Assembly (NCBI RefSeq): GCF_900101475.1
Contig: NZ_FMZV01000008.1
Location: forward strand, 124,001-188,000
Source of the DNA: Ruegeria marina
GTDB lineage: Bacteria > Pseudomonadota > Alphaproteobacteria > Rhodobacterales > Rhodobacteraceae
Direction: 5' to 3'
Length of the DNA stretch: 64,000 bases
Part shown: one piece after another, positions 45,666 to 54,553 of the stretch
Numbering within the stretch: position 1 is the stretch's first letter
Layout of the letters: the number at the start of each line of letters is the position of its first letter
Position numbers and translations under genes: made by a program
Notes under the pieces: generated by a model
The model's input: only the letters and a program-made list of their open reading frames with translations
What the model was told of the DNA's origin: nothing
Databases searched by the model: none

Positions 45666-46508
45666 CTACTCCACGCGTCGCGATCTGAGGTAAAGACCTG
45701 CGCCCGCGATGATCAGCGAGGCCAGGATGAGAAGGGTTGCGATTGCGTTGATCTCGGGTTTCACGCCGCGCCGGATCATCGAGAAGATGAACATCGGGAG
45801 GGTGGTGCTGTCGGTGCCCGCAATGAAATAGGTGATCACCAGATCGTCCATCGAGATGATGAATGCCAGCATGGCGCCGCCCACCACGCCTGGCATGAGT
45901 TGCGGCAACAACACCTTGCGGAACGTGACCCACTCGTTTGCCCCCAGATCGGCGCTGGCTTCTTCCAGCGCAGGGTCGAGCCCGGCCATGCGCGCCTGTA
46001 CCACTATGAAGACATAGGAAGAAAGAAAGGTGCAGTGGCCGATGATGATGGTCAACAAGCTGAGCTTGAAGCCCAGTGTGATGAAGAAAATCAAAAGCCC
46101 GATACCCAGCACGATATCGGGCATCATCATGGGCAGCATCATGACGCCCTGATAGGTGCCGCGAAGACGAAAGCGGTGCCGGGCCATGGCGATGGCGGTG
46201 GCGGTGCCGATGGTGGTCGAGATGATCGTGGTGAACGTGGCGACGATCAGCGAGTTCTTGAGTGCATTCAGAAGCTGGTCGGTGGATTCGACGTAGATCG
46301 CCGAGGTGCCCTGCGAGGGTGCAACCTCGCGCAAGCCGAAAAGGCCGAGATACCAGTCGAAGGTAAAGCTTTCCCACGACGCCATGTCGAGCACGTTGGA
46401 GTTGAACGAAAAGACGATGACGACGACGAGCGGAAGATAGATGAAGCAAAAGAACAGCAGGCTGTAGAGCGTGAGGGTCAGGGGCCAGGGACGGATCTTG
46501 CGCATCAT
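45666..46508 (-). CDS. potC: ABC permease, PotC-like
   Basis: 280-residue permease with six helices (LTLYSLLFFCFIYLPLVVVI and others) and the EAA-type ATPase docking loop near ASADLGANEWVTFRKVLLPQ. Polyamine/opine/phosphonate transporter family. ATGA overlap with the upstream permease. The symbol reflects family only; polyamine transport is not proven. Confidence 0.88.
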   Translation of the reverse strand: MMRKIRPWPLTLTLYSLLFFCFIYLPLVVVIVFSFNSNVLDMASWESFTFDWYLGLFGLREVAPSQGTSAIYVESTDQLLNALKNSLIVATFTTIISTTIGTATAIAMARHRFRLRGTYQGVMMLPMMMPDIVLGIGLLIFFITLGFKLSLLTIIIGHCTFLSSYVFIVVQARMAGLDPALEEASADLGANEWVTFRKVLLPQLMPGVVGGAMLAFIISMDDLVITYFIAGTDSTTLPMFIFSMIRRGVKPEINAIATLLILASLIIAGAGLYLRSRRVE

Positions 46509-47395
46509 ACCTCTCCAATGCGCTGACCGGCGCGAACGATTTTGGTGGCATAGATCAGCATCACGGTGAGGACCACGGCCATGATCACCATGCTCAGCGC
46601 CGCACCGAAGGGCCAGTTGCGCGCGTCGAGGAATTGCTGTTCCACGAGATTGCCGATCATCAGCCCCTTGGCCCCGCCAAGGACGTCCGGAATGATGAAA
46701 TTGCCGACCGACGGGATGAATACCAGAACCGAACCGCCGGCGATGCCGGGAAGGGTCTGCGGCAGGATCACCTTGAGAAAAGTCTGCCAGCCGCGCGCGC
46801 CCAGATCGCCCGATGCTTCGATCAGCGTCCGATCGAGCCGTTCGACCGAGCTGTAAACAGGCAGGAACATGAACGGGATCATCACGTAGACCATGCCCAA
46901 CACCACCGCGAAGCGGGTAAACAGCATGTCGAGCGGCGTTTCGATCAGACCGATACCCAGCAGCACATCATTGATGAGTCCCGAAGGTTTCAGGATCACC
47001 AGCCAGGCATAGAGCCGAATGATCAGGCTGGTGAAGAATGGCAGCGTGATCAGGAACATGAAGAAAAGCTGCGCACGCTGCGGGAGGCGGCTGACCCAGA
47101 ACGTGACGGGATAGACCAAGATCAGGCAGGCGATCACGGTAAATGCCGCCATCAGCATCGAACGGAACAGGATTTTCAGGTAGACAGGTTCGTACCATTC
47201 GACGACGCCGTCGGCCCAGCCGAATATGCGGCCATAATTCCAGTGATAGAAATTCCATTCTACACCGCCGTACAGGCCTGGTTCGAGAACGGAAAACACC
47301 GCAATGATCGCAAGCGGACCAAAGAAGAATACGCCCAGGTAAAGCGTGACCGGAGAGAGCAACCCGAGAAGAAAGAGCCGCTGCCGCCGCATCAA
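46505..47395 (-). CDS. potB: ABC permease, PotB-like
   Basis: 296-residue permease, six helices, docking loop EASGDLGARGWQTFLKVILPQ. Partners the downstream PotC-like subunit. Overlaps the ATPase gene by 4 bases and the next permease by 4 bases, so all four genes are translationally coupled. Confidence 0.88.
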   Translation of the reverse strand: MMRRQRLFLLGLLSPVTLYLGVFFFGPLAIIAVFSVLEPGLYGGVEWNFYHWNYGRIFGWADGVVEWYEPVYLKILFRSMLMAAFTVIACLILVYPVTFWVSRLPQRAQLFFMFLITLPFFTSLIIRLYAWLVILKPSGLINDVLLGIGLIETPLDMLFTRFAVVLGMVYVMIPFMFLPVYSSVERLDRTLIEASGDLGARGWQTFLKVILPQTLPGIAGGSVLVFIPSVGNFIIPDVLGGAKGLMIGNLVEQQFLDARNWPFGAALSMVIMAVVLTVMLIYATKIVRAGQRIGEV

Positions 47396-48459
47396 ACCGC
47401 CTCCGGCATCAGGTGAACATTGGCTGGGTCATAGGTGAGCGCTACGCGCATCCCGGTGTGATAGTCGCGGCCATCATCGCGGGCGGTGACCCGCCAGATG
47501 GACCCTCCGACATCAATCAGGAAATGAAGCTCGGACCCAAGATAGATTTCCTGACGTATCGTGCCGGGGATCGCGCCATTGGGTGCGCAATCGGCGGCGG
47601 TCAAGCTCAGGTCCGACGGTCGCAAGATCGCCGTGGCCCTGCCCGTACCGCTGTCGGATGGCACGGCAAGGACAAGACCGCCGTCAGTCGTGGCCTTTCC
47701 GTCACCTGTCAGCGCGACCGCCACCATGTTCGTCTCGCCAATGAAATCGGCCACGAAACGGGTGGCTGGACGCCGATAAATCTCGCGCGGGCTGCCGATT
47801 TGTTCGATTTGGCCTGCCTTCATCACCACGATACGGTCGGACATTGTCAACGCCTCTTCCTGATCGTGGGTGACAAAGACGAAGCTGACTCCGACCTCAT
47901 CCTGCAGGTTCTTGAGTTCGACCTGCATCTGCTGGCGCAACTGCCGATCAAGTGCTGAAAGGGGCTCGTCCAGAAGAAGTATCCTGGGCCGCGCGATCAG
48001 CGAGCGGGCCAGCGCCACCCGTTGCCGTTGGCCACCGGAAAGCTGCGAAGGTTTCCGCGCGCCCATGCCCGAAAGCCCGACCAGGTCCAGCATTTCTCCG
48101 GCCCGTTGCATGCGTTCGGATTTGCCAACCCCGGCAACCTCAAGGGAATACGCCACGTTGCGCGCCACGCTCATGTGAGAAAACAGCGCGTAGCTTTGAA
48201 ACACGGTGTTCACCGGACGGCGGAAGGCCGGGATGCCGCGCATATCGGCACCTTCGAGGTGGATCGCGCCGCCGTCGAGTTCTTCGAATCCTGCTATGGC
48301 GCGCAAGAGTGTGGTCTTGCCACAACCCGAAGGACCCAGAAGCGTGACGAACTCATTGGCGCCGACGTCCAGATTGACCCCGTCGAGCGCGTTGACCGTG
48401 CCGCCCTCGGGGGTGGCATAGGTTCTTCGGGCATCGCGTATTTGAAGGATCGGCTGCAT
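47392..48459 (-). CDS. potA: ABC ATPase, PotA-like
   Basis: 355-residue ATPase: Walker A LLGPSGCGKTTLLRAI, signature SGGQRQRVALARSL, Walker B ILLLDEPLSALD, H-loop FVFVTHDQEEAL, and a C-terminal TOBE domain from about residue 270. Length and C-terminal domain match the spermidine/putrescine and related (2-aminoethylphosphonate) groups. A hairpin lies between it and the upstream binding-protein gene. Confidence 0.92.
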   Translation of the reverse strand: MQPILQIRDARRTYATPEGGTVNALDGVNLDVGANEFVTLLGPSGCGKTTLLRAIAGFEELDGGAIHLEGADMRGIPAFRRPVNTVFQSYALFSHMSVARNVAYSLEVAGVGKSERMQRAGEMLDLVGLSGMGARKPSQLSGGQRQRVALARSLIARPRILLLDEPLSALDRQLRQQMQVELKNLQDEVGVSFVFVTHDQEEALTMSDRIVVMKAGQIEQIGSPREIYRRPATRFVADFIGETNMVAVALTGDGKATTDGGLVLAVPSDSGTGRATAILRPSDLSLTAADCAPNGAIPGTIRQEIYLGSELHFLIDVGGSIWRVTARDDGRDYHTGMRVALTYDPANVHLMPEAV

Positions 48460-48491
48460 CCATCCTCACAGGTTTTCGGGTTGAGGTTTGT

Positions 48492-48521
48492 CCGGGCGCC
48501 CCCTCTCGGTGTGCCGCCCGG
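48492..48521 (-). terminator. Intercistronic hairpin between potD-like and potA-like genes
   Basis: CCGGGCG (48492-48498) and CGCCCGG (48515-48521) are exact complements around a 16-base loop, just after the binding-protein stop on the minus strand. No T tract. Weaker than the hairpins in the other operons. Confidence 0.5.
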
Positions 48522-48535
48522 TGAAGGGGTCACGC

Positions 48536-49567
48536 TTACTCTGCCGTGCGGATCGTGTTCCAGGCGCGGTCATAGGCCTTGAGCGCCTTGCCCAAGTCCT
48601 CGAACATCTGCAACCGCGTCATCGTGGCGGCGGGTACGTTGATGTTCGGGTCCATCATGATCGCATCTGCCAGCATCGCCCGCGCCGGCACGTTGACCGA
48701 CCCGTTGAACTGCTGGTTGGTGTTCATCACCGAAATCTCGGGGCGCAACATGAACTCCATGAACTTGCGCGCTGCTTCCTTGTTGGGCGCGCTTTCCAGA
48801 ACGCACATCGCCTCTTCATACATGGTCGCGCCCTCGGACGGGATCACATATTGCAGATTGTCGTCTTCCGTGATCGCCCCGGCGAGACCGACAAAGAATT
48901 GGCCCGCTGCCACGTCACCGGACAGAAACAGGCCGGGAAAGGCATAGGTGAAGGCCGACACGTCGCCCTTGCGTTCGATCAGCCAGTCGGTGGCGGCCTT
49001 GATCTCGGCGGGGTCGGTGGAATTGACCGAGGCACCGGTTGCCATCAGACCGATGCCGAGCACTTCGCGCATGTCATCAAGGAGCGTGATCTTGTTTCCG
49101 GTCTTGCCAGGGATGGCGAAGAACTCTTCCCAGCTGGTGATATCGCCACCGGATTTTTCGCGATTATAGAAGATGCCGACCGTGCCCCAGCCATAGGGCA
49201 TGCAATAGTCGCCGTTCGGATCGTTGGCCGCACGCAGGAAGTCCGTGTCGATATTGCCCCAGTCCGCGGCCTGGTTGATGTCGGTCTTGGCCAGAAGGTT
49301 CAGGTTCAGCATGATATCGACCATGTGAATCGACGGAAAGACAATGTCGTACCCTGTCGCACCAGCCTGGATCTTGGCCAGCATCTCCTCGTTCGAAGAA
49401 TAGGTATCAAGACCGACCTCAATGCCCGTTTCCTCGGTGAATTTGGCCAGGATTTCGGGATTGATGTAGTCGCCCCAATTATAGAGCCTTAATTCTTCAG
49501 CCTGTGCCGCACCGGCCAATAGGCCGATTGCCGTCAGACTGGTAGCGACGATCTTGGTGAATAGCAT
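48536..49567 (-). CDS. potD: ABC periplasmic binding protein, PotD/PotF-like
   Basis: 343 residues. Signal peptide (IVATSLTAIGLLAGAAQA) and mature start EELRLYNWGDYINPEILAKF, the hallmark of PotD/PotF proteins. ATG at 49567 follows AGGGAGA; the frame upstream to 50035 has no support and crosses the divergent regulator. Divergent from the RpiR gene by 108 bases. Ligand unknown; the linked peptidase suggests an amide or peptide-like amine. Confidence 0.9.
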   Translation of the reverse strand: MLFTKIVATSLTAIGLLAGAAQAEELRLYNWGDYINPEILAKFTEETGIEVGLDTYSSNEEMLAKIQAGATGYDIVFPSIHMVDIMLNLNLLAKTDINQAADWGNIDTDFLRAANDPNGDYCMPYGWGTVGIFYNREKSGGDITSWEEFFAIPGKTGNKITLLDDMREVLGIGLMATGASVNSTDPAEIKAATDWLIERKGDVSAFTYAFPGLFLSGDVAAGQFFVGLAGAITEDDNLQYVIPSEGATMYEEAMCVLESAPNKEAARKFMEFMLRPEISVMNTNQQFNGSVNVPARAMLADAIMMDPNINVPAATMTRLQMFEDLGKALKAYDRAWNTIRTAE

Positions 49568-49675
49568 GAGCGTTCTCCCTACTTGCCCGATAGCGATTCG
49601 GAGCGTTTTCTGTCGAAAGCGTTGCACACATCCAGCAAAAAAATTAGCAAATGGTGGGAATGTTAGGAATCTATC

Positions 49676-50521
49676 ATGAATAATCCCGTGACCGAGATCA
49701 TCCGGTCGAACATGCCGCGCCTGACCAAGTCCGAGGAACGCATCGCACGCTATATCCTGAACAACGAGGCGCAAATCGGTCTGGAAACCGGAGCCTCGCT
49801 GGCCGCCGCGACGCAGGTCAGCGAGATCACCGTGAGCCGGTTCCTGTACAAACTCGGTTTTCGCGGCATCCGCGACCTGAAAGAGCAACTCAAGCTTACC
49901 AGGACGGAAACCCTGATTGAAAGCACCGAACGAGTCATGCGGTTGCTCTCGGGCAGCGACAGCGCGATGATCGAGGGGGAAAGCCAAGCGATCCGGAAAT
50001 TGTCCAGCCAGATTGCCCGTCCCGAATGGCAACAAATGGCAACCCGGCTATCCGATGCGGACCGGATATTCGTGACGGGTTTTCAGACAGTGAAGGGCAT
50101 GGCCGAGGATTTTGCACGCAGGCTTGGCGTCGTGCGGGACGCCGTGCGCTTCATCGCCGTGAATGAAGGGGGACTGGTCGAATGGGCGCCGCCGGCGGAA
50201 TCCATCGAAGGCTTGAAGAACCTGTTGGTCCTAATCGACATCATGCCCTATGCGCGCGAGGCCGAGCTAACCTGCAAGATCGCCCGCCGTCGTGGGTTTG
50301 ACGTCGTGGTTTTCACCGACGAATACAACAACTGGGCCTACAGCCACACCGATCTGGTGTTTCATGCCGAGTCGAAGACCGGCTTGTTTCTGGAGTCGAC
50401 GGCATCGCTGAACTCGATCCTGAATTTCGTGGTGCATGCCGTTGCCGAGCGTAACCCAGAACGGGCGCGGGCACGGATCGACAACTGGATGGTGATGACA
50501 AAAGAACTGGACATGTTTTGA
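49676..50521 (+). CDS. RpiR/MurR-family transcriptional regulator (HTH + SIS)
   Basis: 281 residues. N-terminal RpiR helix-turn-helix (LTKSEERIARYILNNEAQIG, VSEITVSRFLYKLGFRG) and a C-terminal SIS sugar-phosphate-type domain (RIFVTGFQTVKGMAEDFARR). Divergent from the binding-protein gene, so it most likely controls the peptidase/ABC operon. SIS domains usually sense phosphosugars, which is unexpected beside a Pot-like importer. Confidence 0.9.
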   Translation: MNNPVTEIIRSNMPRLTKSEERIARYILNNEAQIGLETGASLAAATQVSEITVSRFLYKLGFRGIRDLKEQLKLTRTETLIESTERVMRLLSGSDSAMIEGESQAIRKLSSQIARPEWQQMATRLSDADRIFVTGFQTVKGMAEDFARRLGVVRDAVRFIAVNEGGLVEWAPPAESIEGLKNLLVLIDIMPYAREAELTCKIARRRGFDVVVFTDEYNNWAYSHTDLVFHAESKTGLFLESTASLNSILNFVVHAVAERNPERARARIDNWMVMTKELDMF

Positions 50522-50830
50522 CCGCCGGTATCGGTTTGCGCCCGGTTTCCTGTTCCGACGACCGCTTTGCGTGACTTTCATGCATTCGCGCCAAGCGCAG
50601 CATTCGACAAGTCGGTCCCAATGCAGACATCCGAGTGTTTTGGTCAGATGACGGAACTGCTGTCCTTTGCGGGCGTGACGCCGATCAGCGGTAATGACTG
50701 CTGAGCGGACCATTCAGCCCTTTGACCCGATCGGTGCAGCGCCCCTGTCCTCGAAGCGGCGGCGCCCTTCTTGCGTCCAGCTTCGGCAAAACCTTTCGTC
50801 AGAATGGCGCGTCTGCTTCCTGCGCCATGA
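50522..50830. other. Gene-free gap between RpiR and sulfatase genes
   Basis: The two flanking genes converge here. No terminator hairpin with a T tract, repeat, mobile-element remnant or convincing open frame was recognised. Confidence 0.4.
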
Positions 50831-52354
50831 TCAGGCCGTTCCGACCGGAACCCGGTGTGCAGTGATATCGTCTGGACGGGAGGCGATGTAACGCTCCAGT
50901 TCATCTCGAATACCTGCGGAATCGGGGTCGTCGAAAAGGTTGTCGTTCTCCTGTGGGTCGGTTGCAAGGTCGTAGAGTTCGCCCGCCCCGGAATTGAGAT
51001 CTATCGTCATCTTGTGCCGGGACGTTCGGACGGTCCGCAGTTCGAGCGACACGCCGAGCCTGCCGGGTCCTAAGCCCCATTCGTTGAGCGCGAAGTCGCG
51101 GCTTGCACGCCCCTCCAGCACCGGCCGCAACGATGCGCCATGCTGTGTAAGCAGCGGCTCCGCTACGGCTGCGTCGCAGAAGGTCGCGCAAAGGTCCAGT
51201 GTCGAAACCGGCCTGTCGATCCGCTGGCCCATCGGCACGCCGGGTCCGCGAATGATCATCGGCACGCGCAAGAGCCCCTCGTAATGCATCGGGCCCTTAA
51301 GGATCAGCCCGTGGTCGCCCAGCCAGTCTCCATGGTCCGAGATATAGACAACCAGCGTGTCGTCGCGCAGACCGGCCTCATCCAGAGCGATCATCAGCCG
51401 CCCGACCTGATGGTCGATGAAACTGATCTGGCCATAGGTATTTGCGATGATCTCGCGCAACTGCTCGTCCGTTTGCGGGCCGATGCGGCTGTATTGCTTG
51501 CGCACCTCGGCGAACTTGGCGTCGCCTGGCTCGCCTGTCAGGGCGACCTCATGCCACCAGGGCTTGCCTTCAAGGTTGCGCATGCGGTTCGCGGGAAGAT
51601 CCACGTCGTCCGGGTGATGCAGGCGCGACCACGGTTCGGGGCAGTCGAACGGGTGATGTGGGTCGGGAAAGCTGACCCAGACGCAGAAAGGATGATCGCG
51701 GTCTCGCCCGTGACGCAACCAGTCGATGGCGCGGTCCGCCGTCCAGGGCGTGTTGTGCCAGGCGACAGGCAGACGCGAATGCCAGGTCTGGGCGGCCCCC
51801 CTGGTATCGCCTGCGTTCTCCCAGTAGAGCGCGATCTTTTCGTCGCCGCGCCCGTCTGCGTGGAAGAAGCGTTCATAATGTTGGCCGGCAGGCGGTTTTT
51901 CCGGCGGAAACCAGTTGTGGCCGACCAGCATCAGTTCGACATGGCCGAAGCCCATGTAGGGCCCGTTCCAGTCCGCCCCGTATTGCGCCGAGGAACGCAG
52001 GCACTCCGGCGTGCCGGTCGGTTCATAGGTGTGATAGGTCGAAAAATGCGCTTTGCCGAAGATAGCGGTCTGATACCCGGCCTGCGCCAGCGACCCGGCG
52101 AAGCCGCGTTCGCCCGTAGCGGGGTCAAGATCGATGCCGTTGTCATGCACGCCGTGAGTCCGGCAGAGCTGGCCCGTGAGGATCGACGCCCGGGCCGGCT
52201 GACAGACGACCGAAGGGGTGATGCAGGCGCTGAAATGTGTACCCTCTGCCGCCAATTGGTCGAGATGCGGCGTCTTGACTTTTCGGCCCATGAACCCAAG
52301 GCAATCGGCACGCTGCTGGTCGGCGGAAATCAGAAGGATATTGGGGCGGTTCAT
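50831..52354 (-). CDS. Sulfatase (choline-sulfatase-like), cytosolic
   Basis: 507-residue sulfatase without signal peptide. Metal site NILLISADQQRADCLG, formylglycine motif C51-Q-P-A-R55 (ASILTG), and the later YISDHGDWLGDHGLILKGPM block. CxPAR is seen in several alkaline-phosphatase-superfamily esterases, so phosphonate or phosphate esters cannot be excluded. It overlaps the upstream TctA gene by 4 bases and ends the tctCBA-sulfatase operon, so it acts on what this transporter brings in. Confidence 0.88.
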   Translation of the reverse strand: MNRPNILLISADQQRADCLGFMGRKVKTPHLDQLAAEGTHFSACITPSVVCQPARASILTGQLCRTHGVHDNGIDLDPATGERGFAGSLAQAGYQTAIFGKAHFSTYHTYEPTGTPECLRSSAQYGADWNGPYMGFGHVELMLVGHNWFPPEKPPAGQHYERFFHADGRGDEKIALYWENAGDTRGAAQTWHSRLPVAWHNTPWTADRAIDWLRHGRDRDHPFCVWVSFPDPHHPFDCPEPWSRLHHPDDVDLPANRMRNLEGKPWWHEVALTGEPGDAKFAEVRKQYSRIGPQTDEQLREIIANTYGQISFIDHQVGRLMIALDEAGLRDDTLVVYISDHGDWLGDHGLILKGPMHYEGLLRVPMIIRGPGVPMGQRIDRPVSTLDLCATFCDAAVAEPLLTQHGASLRPVLEGRASRDFALNEWGLGPGRLGVSLELRTVRTSRHKMTIDLNSGAGELYDLATDPQENDNLFDDPDSAGIRDELERYIASRPDDITAHRVPVGTA

Positions 52355-53934
52355 GTGACAGGCTTTCTTGCGGTGAATACAATGACGGCGACGGCGGCCA
52401 GCATGAAGAACGCGGCGATGGGGCTCGCGAACAGGAAGAAGGGATCGCCCCCGGTCGCGGCGAAAGCCTGACGCGCGGTCTGTTCAAGCGTACCGCCCAA
52501 AATGAACGCGATGACGAAGGGCAGCGGAGAGATCCCGGCCTTGCGCATGAAGTAGCCCAGGAAGCCGAAGGCGAGCGCGAAAAGGATCGCTTCCATCCGT
52601 GGCTCCTGCACGTAGATCGCGGTCAGCGTCAGCAAAAGCACGATAGGCAGCAGGATATGCTTGGGCGCGCGGGTCATCACACCCATCGATCGCATGAAGA
52701 GTCCGCCAAGCGTCCAGTTGAGCGCGTTTGCAAGGAACATCGCGGTAAAGAGGCCGAACGCCACGACCAGTTCGGGATTGATCCCTTCGGAAGGAACGCG
52801 GAAGACCGACGGTCCCGGGGTGAAGCCGCCGATACTGTCCGCGGCAAGGATCAGGAAGACCGCCGCTGCATTGCCGGGAATGCCCAGAGACAGGACCGGG
52901 ATCAGGTTCGCGCCCGAAACGGCGGAATTCGCGGCCTCGGTCGCGGCAACGCCTTCGGGGACACCGTCGCCAAAGCCGGGCGCGCCCGCCGGCTGGTGTT
53001 TTTGATGACGTGTCCGCCCAAGAGTGTAACCCAGTGTCGCGGCAAGTGTCGATCCGATCCCCGGCAGCGCGCCGATCAGGGTGCCGATGACGGCGGACTG
53101 GCCGATATAGGGCAGGAGCCGGCGGATATCGGCAAACCGCAGCACCTGGTCCCCCGTCAGCGCATGCGTTGTCGCGCCCGGCTGACGGCGATGGTCGTGG
53201 AAGGTTTCCTGCATCCCCTCGAACACCGCGCCAAGTATCAGGACACCCAGAACCGCCGTCGTCACCGAGAAACCGCGCGACAGCGTTTCGGTTCCCATTG
53301 ACAGGCGGGGATAGAAGTCCTCGCCCGAACCGACATAGACCGCCAGCAACCCCAGTCCTGTCGAAATCAGGCCCTTGCCCGGCGATCCGCCGACCACCGC
53401 CGCGATGAAGCTGAGTGACAAGATCAGCAGCGCGGTCTTTTCGGGCAGGTCGAGATAGGCCTCGACCAGAAGCGCCAGGAAGGGAGCGCAGAGTACCAGG
53501 ACGATGTCCGAAAAGGTATCACCGGTGACCGATGAGAAATGCGCAACGCGCAGGGCCTTGCCTGCCTTGCCCGCGCGCGCCATTGGATGACCGTCGAGCG
53601 TGGTCATGAACGCATCGGGTGTGCCCGGCGTATTGAATAGGATCGCGGGAACCGCCCCTCCGATGGTTGCGCCCTTCATCACGCCGATCAGGAAACCCAT
53701 GACCGGCAACAGCGCGTCGGATGAATAGCCGAAGATCGAAATCAGGACCGGCAGCGAGATCGCCATGGCCATCGGTCCTGCAAGCCCAGGTGTGGCGCCC
53801 ACCACGATGCCAAGGACAAAGCCCGCGAAGACCAGAAGCAGGGTGAATGAAATTGGCAGGCTGAAGAGGCTGAAGGCTGCCGGGCCCTGAAAAACCGCCA
53901 GCACGCCCAGCCATGCATGGTCCAGCATGCCCAT
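52351..53934 (-). CDS. tctA: TTT transporter large membrane subunit, TctA family
   Basis: 527-residue permease with TctA motifs GIVVGATPGLAGPMAMAISLP, GAVPAILFNTPGTPDA and GALPGIGSTLAATLGYTLG. ATG at 53934 shares bases with the tctB stop (TGATG); a GTG one codon earlier is also possible. Second such system in the window and clearly different in sequence from the one at 19051, with a substrate probably bearing a sulfate ester. Confidence 0.9.
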   Translation of the reverse strand: MGMLDHAWLGVLAVFQGPAAFSLFSLPISFTLLLVFAGFVLGIVVGATPGLAGPMAMAISLPVLISIFGYSSDALLPVMGFLIGVMKGATIGGAVPAILFNTPGTPDAFMTTLDGHPMARAGKAGKALRVAHFSSVTGDTFSDIVLVLCAPFLALLVEAYLDLPEKTALLILSLSFIAAVVGGSPGKGLISTGLGLLAVYVGSGEDFYPRLSMGTETLSRGFSVTTAVLGVLILGAVFEGMQETFHDHRRQPGATTHALTGDQVLRFADIRRLLPYIGQSAVIGTLIGALPGIGSTLAATLGYTLGRTRHQKHQPAGAPGFGDGVPEGVAATEAANSAVSGANLIPVLSLGIPGNAAAVFLILAADSIGGFTPGPSVFRVPSEGINPELVVAFGLFTAMFLANALNWTLGGLFMRSMGVMTRAPKHILLPIVLLLTLTAIYVQEPRMEAILFALAFGFLGYFMRKAGISPLPFVIAFILGGTLEQTARQAFAATGGDPFFLFASPIAAFFMLAAVAVIVFTARKPVT

Positions 53935-54482
53935 CACACGTCCCCGTTGGGTGGCAGAAGCAGATCGTCGAAGGGCAGGTCATAGATCGCGACCAATACG
54001 ATCACCGCGGCCAGCGCTATGACCAGAACTCGCAGCGACAGGCGTTGTTCCGCGAGCACAAGAAGGGCCGCCACCATGACGGTGCCCCCCAGGATGAATC
54101 CCGCGAGTTTCCAGGGATAGCTGTCGCGCAGCAGGCGATATTCCTCGCCCGCGAGCGCAGCGGCCAATGGCCCGGTCCAGCGCATAAGAAGCAAGCTGAC
54201 CACTAGGATAAGCGCTATCTGTAGCGCGAACACGACCGCCTCGCGTGAAGGCAAGGGCTGACTCGCGGCGCGACGCTCTGCCGTCAGCAGGAGCAGCCCT
54301 CCCACCAGGAGGAAGAGGGCGGCCAGACTCGGCGCCATTGCGTCTCCGATCACGGTACGACGGCGCACTGTCTCCACGATGCCCGTGGCCGTGTCCGAAG
54401 GGATCCAGACCAGAAGGGTAATCAGCGCGAAGGCGATCACGCTGCAGCCAATCAGGACGTTTCCTTTGGGATATCCGGACAT
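53934..54482 (-). CDS. tctB: TTT transporter small membrane subunit, TctB family
   Basis: 182 residues with four to five hydrophobic segments (LIGCSVIAFALITLLVWIP onset, IALILVVSLLLMRWTGPLA, LAGFILGGTVMVAALLVL). Longer than the TctB at 18616 but of the same organisation (PxLAALFLLVGGLLLL). Between the hairpin behind tctC and the tctA start. Sequence identity to known TctB is low, so context supports the call as much as sequence does. Confidence 0.82.
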   Translation of the reverse strand: MSGYPKGNVLIGCSVIAFALITLLVWIPSDTATGIVETVRRRTVIGDAMAPSLAALFLLVGGLLLLTAERRAASQPLPSREAVVFALQIALILVVSLLLMRWTGPLAAALAGEEYRLLRDSYPWKLAGFILGGTVMVAALLVLAEQRLSLRVLVIALAAVIVLVAIYDLPFDDLLLPPNGDV

Positions 54483-54512
54483 GGCGAGCTTGTCCTTGCG
54501 CTGTTTTACCCG

Positions 54513-54535
54513 GGCCGGGCCGATTTGGCCCGGCC
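54513..54535 (-). terminator. Intercistronic hairpin between tctC and tctB
   Basis: GGCCGGGCC (54513-54521) and GGCCCGGCC (54527-54535) form a perfect 9-base-pair stem with a 5-base loop, 18 bases after the tctC stop on the minus strand. No T tract follows. Confidence 0.7.
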
Positions 54536-54553
54536 ATTAGGTACTGGTCAGGC

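Noticed and set aside
45183-46526. 447-codon plus-strand open frame over the P1 peptidase and PotC genes
   Set aside because: Rich in His, Asp and Gly without order, typical of an antisense shadow.
49568-50035. N-terminal extension of the PotD-like protein across the RpiR gene
   Set aside because: It would remove the signal peptide from the N terminus and overlaps the divergent regulator; AGGGAGA sets the start at 49567.
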